64,000 bases of DNA. Origin: Polynucleobacter sp. UK-Kesae-W10. GTDB taxonomy: Bacteria; Pseudomonadota; Gammaproteobacteria; Burkholderiales; Burkholderiaceae. This document shows, in pieces, positions 23,374 through 32,134 of the stretch. Both the position numbers and the translations under genes were made by a program. Positions within the stretch are counted from its first letter, which is position 1. Every line of letters starts with the position of its first letter. The notes below the pieces were generated by a model. It did not search any database. It was not told the origin of the DNA and was given only the letters and a program-made list of their open reading frames with translations. Location of the stretch: positions 730,986-794,985 of the forward strand of contig NZ_JACVQB010000001.1 of NCBI RefSeq assembly GCF_018881575.1, given 5' to 3'.

Positions 23374-24204
23374 ATGTCACTGAATATGGACCTCATTAGC
23401 TCTAAAGAAAATCCACTCTTTAAAGAGTTGCGCCTCTTGCAGGCAACAGGATCAAAAGGGCAAAAAGCCAGAGTGGCTAGTGGGTGCGCTTTATTAGAGG
23501 GCATTCATCTGGTCCAGACTTGGGTTGGTGCCCCCGCTTTAAAAACACTTTTTACTTCTGAAGTTGGAATGCGCAATGGTGAAATCGCCCAAGCGGTATA
23601 TGCCCATTTGGAAATTTGTCCAGAAACCCGAATTTATCAATTGGATAGTGCGTTGTGGGATTTGCTTAGCGAGCTAGTCAATGCGCCGCATATCGCGGGT
23701 TTATTAGAGCTACCAAAATCCTCTCTCCAGTCTGCCCAGTCCATTGCCACCCTAGCTGGTGATGTAGTGATTTTGGATCGCATTCAGGATGCCGGTAATG
23801 TGGGTGCTATTTTGCGTACTGCCGCTGCTGCTGGTTTTACACAGATCATTGCCTTATCGGGTTGCGCCCATCTTTGGTCTACAAAGGTACTTCGCGCTGG
23901 TATGGGCGCACATCGTTTACTGGACTTGTATGAGGGTTGGTCGAGCCAACAAGTATTAAGTGCAGTGACAGCGCCACTACTTGCCGCGACTGCCGATGCT
24001 CAGCAAGATCTTTTCGCTATGAAGAATGAATTAATGCATCCAGTGGCCTGGGTCATGGGTAGCGAAGGTCAGGGCGTATCTGAGGAATTCTTGGCCCAAG
24101 CCAAGGGAGTCTCTATTCCAATCGATCCCCGCGTGGAGTCTTTAAATGTAGCTACAGCAGCAGCCGTCTGTTTATTCGAGACGGTCAGAGTGCGGCGAAG
24201 TTAA
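23374..24204 (+). CDS. SpoU/TrmH-family RNA 2'-O-ribose methyltransferase
   Basis: A SPOUT-class methyltransferase that uses S-adenosylmethionine and probably modifies rRNA. The 276-residue protein has an N-terminal substrate-binding region (FKELRLLQATGSKGQK) and the three SpoU motifs: DRIQDAGNVGAILRTAAAAG, VMGSEGQGVSEEF, and IPIDPRVESLNVATAAAVCL, which form the trefoil-knot cofactor site. The start is one base after the rnhB stop. The target nucleotide cannot be read from the sequence. Confidence 0.88.
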   Translation: MSLNMDLISSKENPLFKELRLLQATGSKGQKARVASGCALLEGIHLVQTWVGAPALKTLFTSEVGMRNGEIAQAVYAHLEICPETRIYQLDSALWDLLSELVNAPHIAGLLELPKSSLQSAQSIATLAGDVVILDRIQDAGNVGAILRTAAAAGFTQIIALSGCAHLWSTKVLRAGMGAHRLLDLYEGWSSQQVLSAVTAPLLAATADAQQDLFAMKNELMHPVAWVMGSEGQGVSEEFLAQAKGVSIPIDPRVESLNVATAAAVCLFETVRVRRS

Positions 24205-24213
24205 GCCTGGCTA

Positions 24214-25041
24214 CTAGCCTAAGATTGTTTTATCCGACTTGATGGCTTGTAAGACGGTAGTTGCAATCTCTTCAATCGATTTGCTAGTCGTTAAGACCCA
24301 AGGAATCGATTGTTTTTTCATCATCGCGGTAGCCTCATTAATTTCATAGCGACAATTTTCGAGTTTGGCGTAGTTGCTTCCAGGTCTGCGCTCATTGCGA
24401 ATTTCTGAAAGTCGCTCAGCATCGATCATGAGACCAAAGATCTTTTGGCGATAAGGGACTAGATCTTTAGGTAGCTGGCCACGTTCAAAATCTTCTGGGA
24501 TGAGTGGGTAGTTTGCTGCTTTGAGACCATATTGCATTGCTAAGTACAAACTAGTCGGTGTTTTGCCGACACGGGAAATGCCAATGAGGATGACATCGGC
24601 TTCTGCTAAATTTTGGTTGGACTGGCCGTCGTCGTGGGCGAGGGAGTAGTTGATGGCCTCAATTCGGTTTTTATAGGCCTCCGTATCCGCATTGTGGTGA
24701 AGGCGGTTCATGGCATGCGTGGATTTCATGCCTAGGGCGGCTTCAAGCGGGGCCACGAAGGTCTGAAACATGTCCAAAATGAGGCCGTTTGCCTTACCTA
24801 CGATCTGGTTTAGCTCGGAATTGACTAGGGTTGTAAAAACAATGGGTTGAACCCCGTATTTGCTAGCTGCCTGGTTAATGCTGCTGACGGCTTCATGGGC
24901 CTTATCGACGCTATCTACAAAAGGGATGCGGATATGCTTAAAAGTAGCCTCAAATTGGGCCAAAATCGACTGGCTGAAGTTCTCGGCGGTAATGCCGGTT
25001 CCGTCAGAAACAATAAAAACAATGCGGGTTTCGGTAGACAT
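24214..25041 (-). CDS. ppsR: PEP synthase regulatory protein (bifunctional kinase/pyrophosphorylase, DUF299)
   Basis: Switches PEP synthase off by ADP-dependent phosphorylation and on again by phosphate-dependent removal. The 275-residue product starts ETRIVFIVSDGTGITAENF and contains the P-loop-like GISRVGKTPTSLYLA near residue 154, both DUF299 hallmarks. It is divergent from its presumed target ppsA, with 106 bases between the starts, and converges on the SpoU gene with nine bases between stops. Confidence 0.95.
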   Translation of the reverse strand: MSTETRIVFIVSDGTGITAENFSQSILAQFEATFKHIRIPFVDSVDKAHEAVSSINQAASKYGVQPIVFTTLVNSELNQIVGKANGLILDMFQTFVAPLEAALGMKSTHAMNRLHHNADTEAYKNRIEAINYSLAHDDGQSNQNLAEADVILIGISRVGKTPTSLYLAMQYGLKAANYPLIPEDFERGQLPKDLVPYRQKIFGLMIDAERLSEIRNERRPGSNYAKLENCRYEINEATAMMKKQSIPWVLTTSKSIEEIATTVLQAIKSDKTILG

Positions 25042-25147
25042 CGATTTGGCCTAAAAGTTGGGGTCAGCACTACAATAGAATCATATTAAAGTATGCCGCA
25101 TTTTGGGCGGCCGCTAGACCAGTTTTCCTATCCTTTGAGAGTATTTT

Positions 25148-27544
25148 ATGTCCAACCAACAGCAACAAAATAGCAGTGTGGCAGATGCCTATGTATTGCC
25201 TTTTGAACAACTCCGCATGACCGATGTTGAGTCAGTCGGCGGAAAGAACGCTTCTTTGGGAGAGATGATTTCTCAATTGGCTTCTACCGGTGTTCGAGTG
25301 CCAACCGGTTTTGCAACCACCGCATTAGCCTTTCGTGATTTCCTAAAGCACAATAATCTGACTGAGCGCATTCAACAGCGTTTAGAAGGTTTAAATATTG
25401 ATGATGTTCGGGCATTGGCTCAGGCTGGTGCAGAGATTCGTCAATGGATCGAAACAGCGCCATTTCAACCTAAGTTGGAAGAAGAAATTCGCAAAGCATT
25501 TGCAGTGCTAGATGATTCTGGCAAAGGTTCGTTTGCTGTGCGCTCATCTGCTACGGCTGAAGATTTACCAGACGCCTCTTTTGCTGGTCAGCAAGAGACC
25601 TTTTTGAACGTTGAAGGCATTGAGGATGTTCTAAAGAAGATCCGTGAAGTATTTGCCTCGCTTTATAACGATCGTGCGATCTCGTATCGTGTTCACAAGG
25701 GCTTTGCCCATGCCGAAGTGGCCTTATCTGCCGGTATTCAGCGCATGGTGCGCTCAGATCTGGGCGCCGCTGGCGTGATGTTTACCTTGGATACCGAATC
25801 CGGTTTTGAGGATGTTGTGTTTATTACTTCAAGCTATGGCTTGGGTGAAACCGTGGTTCAGGGCGCTGTTAATCCAGATGAGTTTTATGTATTCAAGACA
25901 ACATTGGCTAAAGATAAAAAGGCGATCATTCGTCGCTCTTTAGGTTCCAAGTTGATTCAGATGCAGTTTGCACCGAAGGGATCTGCTGAGAAAGTGCAAA
26001 CGGTGGATGTGGCTCCAGAAAAGCGCAATCGCTTTTCTTTGGAAGATGCCGACATTACAGAATTAGCAAAGTATGCCGTGATCATTGAGAAGCACTACGG
26101 ACGTCCAATGGATATCGAGTGGGGTAAAGATGGTCAAGATGGCCGTATCTATATCTTGCAAGCTCGTCCAGAGACTGTGAAGAGCCAATCTGCTGGTCAA
26201 GTAGAAATGCGCTACAAGCTCAAGGGCAGCTCTAAGGTATTGGCCAAAGGCCGTGCGATTGGTCAAAAGATTGGTGCTGGTCCCGTACGTATTATTCGTG
26301 ACCCTAGTGAGATGGATCGCGTGCAGCCGGGCGATGTGCTGGTAGCCGATATGACTGACCCGAACTGGGAGCCGGTAATGAAGCGCGCCTCTGCCATCGT
26401 GACCAATCGTGGTGGACGTACTTGCCATGCGGCGATTATTGCCCGTGAATTAGGCGTTCCAGCAGTAGTGGGTTGTGGTGATGCGACTGAGCAATTGCAA
26501 GACGGCATGATGGTCACGGTTTCTTGTGCTGAAGGTGATGAAGGCCATATTTATGATGGCTTGATTGAGACTGAAGTGACTGAAGTTTCTCGTGGTGTAT
26601 TGCCAGAGATCCCAGTGAAGATCACCATGAATATTGGTAATCCTCAATTGGCATTTGATTTCTGCCAGATTCCGAATGCCGGTGTTGGTTTAGCCCGTCT
26701 CGAGTTCATCATCAACAACTATATTGGTGTTCATCCCCGCGCAGTTTTGGAGTACCCAAATATTGATCCTGATCTTAAGCGTGCCGTGGAAAGTGTGGCT
26801 CGTGGTTATGCAAGCCCACGTCAATTCTATGAAGACAAGTTGGTAGAGGGTGTTGCAACCATTGCAGCGGCTTTCTATCCAAAGCCTGTCATTGTTCGCC
26901 TCTCTGACTTTAAATCCAACGAGTACAAGAAACTCATTGGTGGTTCACGTTATGAGCCAGATGAAGAAAACCCAATGTTAGGCTTCCGTGGCGCATCACG
27001 TTATGTGTCTGAGGATTTTGGTGAGGCCTTTGCTCTTGAATGCGCAGCAATGAAGCGGGTGCGTGAAGAAATGGGCTTAGACAACGTTGAGATCATGGTT
27101 CCGTTTGTGCGTACGATCAAGCAAGCAGAGCGCGTGATTAATATGATGGAAAAATTCGGCCTTAAGCGTGGTGTCAATGGTTTGCGCTTGATCATGATGT
27201 GCGAGATTCCATCCAATGCGATCTTGGCTGATCAGTTCCTTGAGTACTTCGATGGCTTCTCTATCGGTTCTAACGACATGACCCAGCTCACTTTGGGTCT
27301 GGATCGTGACTCTGGCATGGAATTGCTTGCCATTGATTTTGATGAGCGTGATCCAGCAGTGGAATTCATGATTGCTCGCTCGATTGAGGCTTGCCGCAAG
27401 CAAAACAAGTATGTGGGCATTTGCGGTCAAGGCCCTTCTGATCACCCTGACTTTGCGCGTTGGTTAGTAGAGAAAGGTATTACTTCGATCTCACTCAATC
27501 CAGATAGCGTAGTAGAGACTTGGGAAATGTTGGGTAAGAAGTAA
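25148..27544 (+). CDS. ppsA: Phosphoenolpyruvate synthase
   Basis: Makes PEP from pyruvate and ATP for gluconeogenesis. The 798-residue protein has the N-terminal ATP-binding domain ([33 protein letters not shown]), the swivelling phosphohistidine domain with [17 protein letters not shown] (His427), and the C-terminal PEP/pyruvate barrel ([30 protein letters not shown]). A Shine-Dalgarno-like GAGAG precedes the ATG. I found no convincing -35/-10 pair in the shared 106-base region with ppsR. A strong bidirectional terminator follows. Confidence 0.97.
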   Translation: MSNQQQQNSSVADAYVLPFEQLRMTDVESVGGKNASLGEMISQLASTGVRVPTGFATTALAFRDFLKHNNLTERIQQRLEGLNIDDVRALAQAGAEIRQWIETAPFQPKLEEEIRKAFAVLDDSGKGSFAVRSSATAEDLPDASFAGQQETFLNVEGIEDVLKKIREVFASLYNDRAISYRVHKGFAHAEVALSAGIQRMVRSDLGAAGVMFTLDTESGFEDVVFITSSYGLGETVVQGAVNPDEFYVFKTTLAKDKKAIIRRSLGSKLIQMQFAPKGSAEKVQTVDVAPEKRNRFSLEDADITELAKYAVIIEKHYGRPMDIEWGKDGQDGRIYILQARPETVKSQSAGQVEMRYKLKGSSKVLAKGRAIGQKIGAGPVRIIRDPSEMDRVQPGDVLVADMTDPNWEPVMKRASAIVTNRGGRTCHAAIIARELGVPAVVGCGDATEQLQDGMMVTVSCAEGDEGHIYDGLIETEVTEVSRGVLPEIPVKITMNIGNPQLAFDFCQIPNAGVGLARLEFIINNYIGVHPRAVLEYPNIDPDLKRAVESVARGYASPRQFYEDKLVEGVATIAAAFYPKPVIVRLSDFKSNEYKKLIGGSRYEPDEENPMLGFRGASRYVSEDFGEAFALECAAMKRVREEMGLDNVEIMVPFVRTIKQAERVINMMEKFGLKRGVNGLRLIMMCEIPSNAILADQFLEYFDGFSIGSNDMTQLTLGLDRDSGMELLAIDFDERDPAVEFMIARSIEACRKQNKYVGICGQGPSDHPDFARWLVEKGITSISLNPDSVVETWEMLGKK

Positions 27545-27563
27545 TCTCAAAGCAATCTGCAGT

Positions 27564-27602
27564 AAAACAATAAAGCGCAATTCATTTGCGCTTTATTGTT
27601 TT
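27564..27602. terminator. Bidirectional Rho-independent terminator after ppsA
   Basis: A perfect 17-bp stem: AAAACAATAAAGCGCAA (27564-27580) pairs with its exact complement at 27586-27602 around a TTCAT loop. A/T-rich flanks supply T-runs for both directions, so it can end both ppsA and the convergent LysR gene, whose last codons lie inside the stem. Confidence 0.88.
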
Positions 27603-28510
27603 GTAGACTCGTGAATGAGGTGTGCGCTTAACAAGGCAGTGGCTGGAGAGGGGTTCGTGTTTGCTTTGGTGGCTAGGATGAGTTTGCGTTGTGCCCATGA
27701 ATCGGTTAGTCGAATAAATCCCAGATCCATCGCCTTCAGCTGGGCAGCGCAGGCTTGCAGTGGTAGAACCCCAATGCCCAGATTAACCCCAATCATTTGG
27801 CACATGGCATCATAACTTCTCACTTGAATACGAAGCCGCATTTGCTTTTCTAATCTTTCGGCTGATCGCGAGGTGAGCTCCAGTAATGAGCTGCCGCGAT
27901 TAAGGCCGACAATATCGTAATCTAGACACTCATCAAAAGAAATCTTTTTTCTTGTCGCAAGCGGGTGGGATTTACTGCAGGCGATGACCAGTTCATCTTT
28001 GCCGATGACTCTGGTATCTAAGCCAGCAGTAGGTGTTCCTTCTGCGAAGATGCCAATATCGGCGATACCATCTAACAAAGATTTAACGATATCTCCGCTG
28101 AGTTGTTCTTCAATCTCGACTTGAATTTCTGGGTGAGCTTTCAAAAAGCTGGCCAAGGACGATGGCAAAAATTCTGTTAGTGCAGACATATTCGCCCAAA
28201 GACGAACGTGCCCTTTGATACCGGTAGCGTATTCACTTAACTCATCACTAAATTGTTCAAAGCCTTGAAAAAGGCGTAGGGCGTGTTGCATGACTGCATG
28301 ACCTGCATGTGTGAGGGTGACGCCTTTTGCTGAGCGCTCAAGCAGGGTAATGCCAACGGTTTCTTCTAATTCGGAAATCCTTCTGCTGGCAGCCGAGAGG
28401 GCGAGATTACATTGGGTAGCGCCTTTCGTAATACTCCCGGATTGGGCTGTGGCGCAAAATAGCTTGAGGGTGACAAAGTCGATCCTGGCTGGGTTAATTT
28501 GTGGTTTCAT
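27593..28510 (-). CDS. LysR-family transcriptional regulator
   Basis: A LysR-type regulator of 305 residues: N-terminal winged helix-turn-helix (FVTLKLFCATAQSGSITKGA ... LALSAASRRISELEE) and a two-lobed effector domain (about residues 90-300). It is divergent from a CoA-transferase / lyase / VOC trio with a 121-base intergenic region, so it most likely controls that trio in response to its substrate or a CoA ester. The final codons overlap the bidirectional terminator, so transcription could end before the stop codon clears the ribosome. Confidence 0.92.
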   Translation of the reverse strand: MKPQINPARIDFVTLKLFCATAQSGSITKGATQCNLALSAASRRISELEETVGITLLERSAKGVTLTHAGHAVMQHALRLFQGFEQFSDELSEYATGIKGHVRLWANMSALTEFLPSSLASFLKAHPEIQVEIEEQLSGDIVKSLLDGIADIGIFAEGTPTAGLDTRVIGKDELVIACSKSHPLATRKKISFDECLDYDIVGLNRGSSLLELTSRSAERLEKQMRLRIQVRSYDAMCQMIGVNLGIGVLPLQACAAQLKAMDLGFIRLTDSWAQRKLILATKANTNPSPATALLSAHLIHESTKQ

Positions 28511-28526
28511 GAGCTTATTCTAGCCA

Positions 28527-28549
28527 AGCCTTCGCAAAATGAGAAGGCT
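28527..28549. promoter_or_regulatory. Inverted repeat between LysR gene and CoA-transferase operon
   Basis: AGCCTTC (28527-28533) and GAAGGCT (28543-28549) are exact reverse complements with a 9-base centre, a size and geometry compatible with a LysR binding site. It lies just 16 bases upstream of the LysR start, where autoregulation sites usually sit. A GCAATTT direct repeat (28563 and 28605) is also present in the same region. Confidence 0.45.
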
Positions 28550-28631
28550 ACCCCACGGGAAAGCAATTTACAGGCCTTTATGAGCCCTTTATTTTCTTGG
28601 TATTGCAATTTGAGAAGTCTAGGAAAGTCTT

Positions 28632-29825
28632 ATGGAGCCATTATCCGGATTAAAGGTGATTGAAATGGGGCAGCTGATTGCTGGTCCATTCGCTGCCAAA
28701 ACATTGGCTGATTTTGGGGCCGATGTTGTCAAAATTGAACCGCCTAAAGTCGGTGATGCTTTGCGTAAATGGCGTTTACTGAAAGATGGCACTTCTATTT
28801 GGTGGCAAGTGCAATCACGCAATAAGCGCTCGCTCTCTTTAGACTTGCGACAGGTTGAAGCGCAGGACATCGTACGCACACTCGCCAAAGAAGCCGACAT
28901 TCTGATTGAAAATTTTCGTCCCGGTACTTTGGAGGGATGGGGGCTTGACCCGAATGAGCTACTCAAAATTAATCCACGTTTAATTGTGCTGCGTATTAGC
29001 GGCTATGGACAGACAGGCCCCTATCGAGATAAACCGGGATTTGGCGTTGTTGCCGAAGCCATGGGCGGTTTACGTCATTTGACTGCTGAACCAGGAAGAG
29101 TGCCGGTGCGAGTGGGAGTTAGCATTGGCGATACCTTGGCATCGTTACATGGCGTCATTGGAATTTTGCTGGCGTTACAAGAGCGTCATCAAAGCGGTAA
29201 GGGTCAGGTTATTGATATTGCCTTGTATGAGGCGGTATTTAATTGCATGGAGAGCTTATTGCCGGAGTACAGTGCATTTGGAGAGGTAAGGCAGGCCGCT
29301 GGCAGCGCTTTGCCTGGCATTGCTCCTACGAACGCGTATCTTTGTGCCGATGGAGGCTATGTGTTGGTTGCCGGTAATGGCGATAGCATCTTTAAGCGTC
29401 TCATGAAGTTAATCGGCAGGGATGATTTGGGTAATGACCCAGAGCTAGAAAATAATGATGGACGCGTCAAGCGAGTAGTGGAGCTTGATCAAGCCATTGG
29501 TACTTGGGCGAAGGATCTCACTGCCGACCAAGCTTTAGAGGCTTTAGATTCAGTGGCGGTACCGGCTGGCAGAATTTATACCGTAGCCGATATTGCGAAG
29601 GATCCGCATTACAAAGCAAGAGGCAATATCGAAACGATTCAAATGCGAGATGGCACTAGCGTAGAGGTTCCTGGAGTATTTCCAAAGCTATCCCGCACAC
29701 CTGGCTCCATCAAAACATTAGCTCCGGACATTGGACAAAATACGGAAGAAATATTACGCAGTATCGGCTTAAATGAATCACAGGTAGCCTCCTTAAAAGA
29801 ACGCGGCATTGCCTTCACTAAATAA
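28632..29825 (+). CDS. CaiB/BaiF family (family III) CoA-transferase
   Basis: Family III transferases move CoA between carboxylic acids. The 397-residue protein has the family N-terminus LKVIEMGQLIAGPFAAKTLADFGADVVKIE, the NKRSLSLDLR segment, ENFRPGTLEGWGLD, ISGYGQTGPYRDKPGF, and IAPTNAYLCADGGYV. The position that matches the catalytic Asp of formyl-CoA transferase appears to be Glu200 (ALYEAVFN), which may mark a subfamily. It is followed after 16 bases by an HMG-CoA-lyase-like gene, so it probably activates a branched hydroxy-dicarboxylic acid that the lyase then splits. Substrate is not readable from the sequence. Confidence 0.9.
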   Translation: MEPLSGLKVIEMGQLIAGPFAAKTLADFGADVVKIEPPKVGDALRKWRLLKDGTSIWWQVQSRNKRSLSLDLRQVEAQDIVRTLAKEADILIENFRPGTLEGWGLDPNELLKINPRLIVLRISGYGQTGPYRDKPGFGVVAEAMGGLRHLTAEPGRVPVRVGVSIGDTLASLHGVIGILLALQERHQSGKGQVIDIALYEAVFNCMESLLPEYSAFGEVRQAAGSALPGIAPTNAYLCADGGYVLVAGNGDSIFKRLMKLIGRDDLGNDPELENNDGRVKRVVELDQAIGTWAKDLTADQALEALDSVAVPAGRIYTVADIAKDPHYKARGNIETIQMRDGTSVEVPGVFPKLSRTPGSIKTLAPDIGQNTEEILRSIGLNESQVASLKERGIAFTK

Positions 29826-29841
29826 GTAAGCAAAGATAAAA

Positions 29842-30768
29842 ATGACCAGAATTTATTTCAATGATGTAGTGACCAGAGATGGTTTTCAGATTGAGCCCAA
29901 CTTTATTCCAACTGCCGATAAGGTGCGTCTGATTGATGAAATGAGTCAATGTGGCTTTGCCAAAATTGAAGTCACCTCATTTACCTCGCCTAAGGCTATT
30001 CCGATGCTGCGTGACGCCGAAGAGGTGATGGGAAAGATTCAACGGTTTCCAGGAGTTGAATACACCGTATTGGTGCCTAATCTTAGGGGTGCAGAACGCG
30101 CGCTGGAGTCTCGTGCTGATGAGTTCAATTTGGTGATGTCTACATCTGAAACGCACAATCTAGCGAACTTGCGAATGACCCGTGAAAAAAGCTTTGCAGG
30201 CTTGGCGGAGGTGATTCAGTTCGTGGATGGCAAAACGCCGATCAATGTATCGCTGTCAACCAGTTTTGGCTGCCCTATGGAGGGTGATGTGCCTCAAACA
30301 GTCGTTGAGGAATTTGCTAAGCGTTTTGCGGATTTAGGGGTAAGGGGCATAACCATTTGCGATACCACTGGCATGGCTAATCCAGCTCAAGTCAGTGCCA
30401 TGTCTGAATCCTTGCAAAAATTATTTCCCCATCTTCAGCTCACAATGCATTTTCACAACACGAGGGGAATGGGTTTAGCCAATGTATTGGCAGCAGTTCA
30501 ATCAGGCATCACGCGTTTCGATGGCTCTCTGGGTGGTTTGGGGGGTTGTCCGTATGCACCAGGAGCTAGCGGCAATATTTCTAGCGAAGATGCCATTCAC
30601 ATGCTCGATGCAATGGGTTACAACACCGGTATCGATATACCTAAATTACTCATCTTGGCTCGTGAGTTGCCGACCATCGTTGGGCATACGGTACCGGGGC
30701 AAGTGGCCAAGGCAGGGCGCTCCTGTGACTTGCACCCAGCACCCGAATATGTGGCTGACTTGCGTTAA
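29842..30768 (+). CDS. Hydroxymethylglutaryl-CoA lyase family protein
   Basis: HMG-CoA lyases cleave a 3-hydroxy-3-methylacyl-CoA into acetyl-CoA and a keto acid with a divalent metal. In the 308-residue product the metal ligands and catalytic residues are visible: TRDGFQ (Arg12, Asp13), HFH (His203, His205), the active-site loop GGCPYAPGASGN (Cys236, Asn245). The family usually has HxHDT at the histidine pair; here it reads HFHNTRG. Pairing with a CoA-transferase and a VOC protein suggests meglutol-, citramalate- or similar acid breakdown; which one is inference. Confidence 0.88.
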   Translation: MTRIYFNDVVTRDGFQIEPNFIPTADKVRLIDEMSQCGFAKIEVTSFTSPKAIPMLRDAEEVMGKIQRFPGVEYTVLVPNLRGAERALESRADEFNLVMSTSETHNLANLRMTREKSFAGLAEVIQFVDGKTPINVSLSTSFGCPMEGDVPQTVVEEFAKRFADLGVRGITICDTTGMANPAQVSAMSESLQKLFPHLQLTMHFHNTRGMGLANVLAAVQSGITRFDGSLGGLGGCPYAPGASGNISSEDAIHMLDAMGYNTGIDIPKLLILARELPTIVGHTVPGQVAKAGRSCDLHPAPEYVADLR

Positions 30769-30788
30769 TTCACCTACTTGGAGCGCTC

Positions 30789-31187
30789 ATGATTGATCAC
30801 CTAGACCATCTTGTTTTAACGACTGCCAATGAAGCTGCTTGCGTTGATTTTTATACTCGCGTACTGGGGATGAATTTAGAGTCATTTATTGGCGGCACGC
30901 CGCCGGTTGAGCGCAAGGCATTTAAGTTTGGTAATCAAAAAATCAATTTGCACATCAAGGGTAAGGAATTTGAGCCCAAGGCAAATATTCCTACCCCTGG
31001 TTCTTTAGACTTATGCTTTATTGCGGACTGCCCGCTCACCGAAGTCATTGCGAAACTAGAGAAGGCAGCCTGGCCCATTATTGAAGGGCCAGTCATGCGC
31101 ACGGGTGCGACTGCAAAAATTCATTCAGTCTATGTGCGTGATCCTGATTTCAATTTAATTGAGATCAGTGAAATTTGCCGCAGCTGA
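30789..31187 (+). CDS. VOC-family (glyoxalase/dioxygenase fold) protein
   Basis: A single-domain 132-residue vicinal-oxygen-chelate protein with two beta-alpha-beta-beta-beta modules. Likely metal ligands are in IDHLDHLVLTT (first module) and in the second half NLIEISE. The start lies 20 bases after the lyase stop with a good Shine-Dalgarno (GGAGCG). As third gene of the trio it may be an epimerase or isomerase for the CoA ester or a thioester-processing enzyme; the exact reaction is unknown. The stop is one base away from the convergent Anbu stop. Confidence 0.8.
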   Translation: MIDHLDHLVLTTANEAACVDFYTRVLGMNLESFIGGTPPVERKAFKFGNQKINLHIKGKEFEPKANIPTPGSLDLCFIADCPLTEVIAKLEKAAWPIIEGPVMRTGATAKIHSVYVRDPDFNLIEISEICRS

Positions 31188-31188
31188 C

Positions 31189-32073
31189 TTAGGCTTTTCT
31201 GACGACCTTCTTCTTAGAGCCAGCAGTCTTTTTTGCGGCTGGCTTTGACTTGGTCGCCGGAGTCGCTTTGGGTTTTGGAGGCTGACGGTGAATCGGCACA
31301 GGACCCATCTTTTTGGCTGGTGCAGAGATTGCGCTCGATTTATGGGCGCCGCTCCAGCTAGGTTCTGAAATGGAATTAAAAGCAGCGCGCAGTTTTTCGC
31401 CCCAAAGCTGGTGAATCATCTGGAAATAAGGGTTGGATTCATCCATGGTGACGAGCTTGCTGGCTGTAAGTGAGTTCTTTTCATAAACGAGCAAATCCAA
31501 GGGAAGACCAACCGAGATATTGCTGTTCAGGGTAGAGTCCATCGAAATCAATGCGCATTTGGTTGCTAGATTTAATGGTGTGACGTAGTTCAGTACGCGA
31601 TCCAAGATGGGTTTGCCATATTTAGATTCACCAATTTGGAAATAGCAAGTTTCAGGAGTTGCTTCGATGAAGTTCCCGGCTGAATAAATATTAAATAGCC
31701 TTGGACGCTCATCCTTTACTTGCCCACCAAAAATCAAATTGCAATTGAAATCGATTCCGGCTTTCTCAAGCGCTTTGTTATCGCGATCGAAGACTTGCTT
31801 AATGGCATCACCAACAACTACCGCAGCATCATGGGCGTTATCAACAGTCCACAGATTTTTGCCATTCAAAAGCTGACCTTGTAACAGGATTTCTTTAACG
31901 GCTTGAGTAATTGCCAAGTTACCCGCACTCATGAGGGTGAAAAAACGATCTTGATCCTTTTGAAACAAGGTCATTTTTCTAAAGGTGCCTATCTGGTCTA
32001 CCCCAGCATTTGTTCTGGTGTCTGATAAGAATACGAGACCGTCTTTAAGGCAAATTCCAACGCAATAAGTCAT
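31189..32073 (-). CDS. Proteasome-type peptidase Anbu (COG3484) with a basic C-terminal tail
   Basis: Anbu is a bacterial relative of HslV and of proteasome beta subunits. After removal of Met the protein begins with Thr1, the nucleophile of the family; Asp17 (FLSDTRTN) and a lysine at position 32 (TFRKM) stand where the proteasomal Asp17 and Lys33 are expected. The 294-residue length exceeds the roughly 240-250 residues I expect; the extra about 50 residues are a Lys/Pro/Ala/Ser-rich low-complexity tail (PPKPKATPATKSKPAAKK and on). It is the last gene of a four-gene minus-strand cluster. AAGGAT about eight bases before the ATG serves as ribosome site, and a 6-bp hairpin lies just upstream. 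Confidence 0.88.
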   Translation of the reverse strand: MTYCVGICLKDGLVFLSDTRTNAGVDQIGTFRKMTLFQKDQDRFFTLMSAGNLAITQAVKEILLQGQLLNGKNLWTVDNAHDAAVVVGDAIKQVFDRDNKALEKAGIDFNCNLIFGGQVKDERPRLFNIYSAGNFIEATPETCYFQIGESKYGKPILDRVLNYVTPLNLATKCALISMDSTLNSNISVGLPLDLLVYEKNSLTASKLVTMDESNPYFQMIHQLWGEKLRAAFNSISEPSWSGAHKSSAISAPAKKMGPVPIHRQPPKPKATPATKSKPAAKKTAGSKKKVVRKA

Positions 32074-32090
32074 TCCAAAGATCCTTGGTT

Positions 32091-32127
32091 ATATTTCAGG
32101 AGAATTATCTCCTAATAGCCGAAATAT
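32091..32127 (-). promoter_or_regulatory. Nested inverted repeats in the leader of the Anbu gene
   Basis: AGGAGA (32098-32103) pairs exactly with TCTCCT (32108-32113) around ATTA, and outer arms ATATTTC (32091-32097) and GAAATAT (32121-32127) also match exactly. The structure fills the 61-base gap between the transglutaminase stop and the Anbu start. It has no T-run, so an mRNA-processing, stability or operator role is more likely than termination. Confidence 0.5.
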
Positions 32128-32134
32128 AGAGAAA

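Noticed and set aside
25042-25147. A defined promoter pair between ppsR and ppsA
   Set aside because: TAGAAT and TATTAA hexamers exist, but no -35 lies at acceptable spacing.
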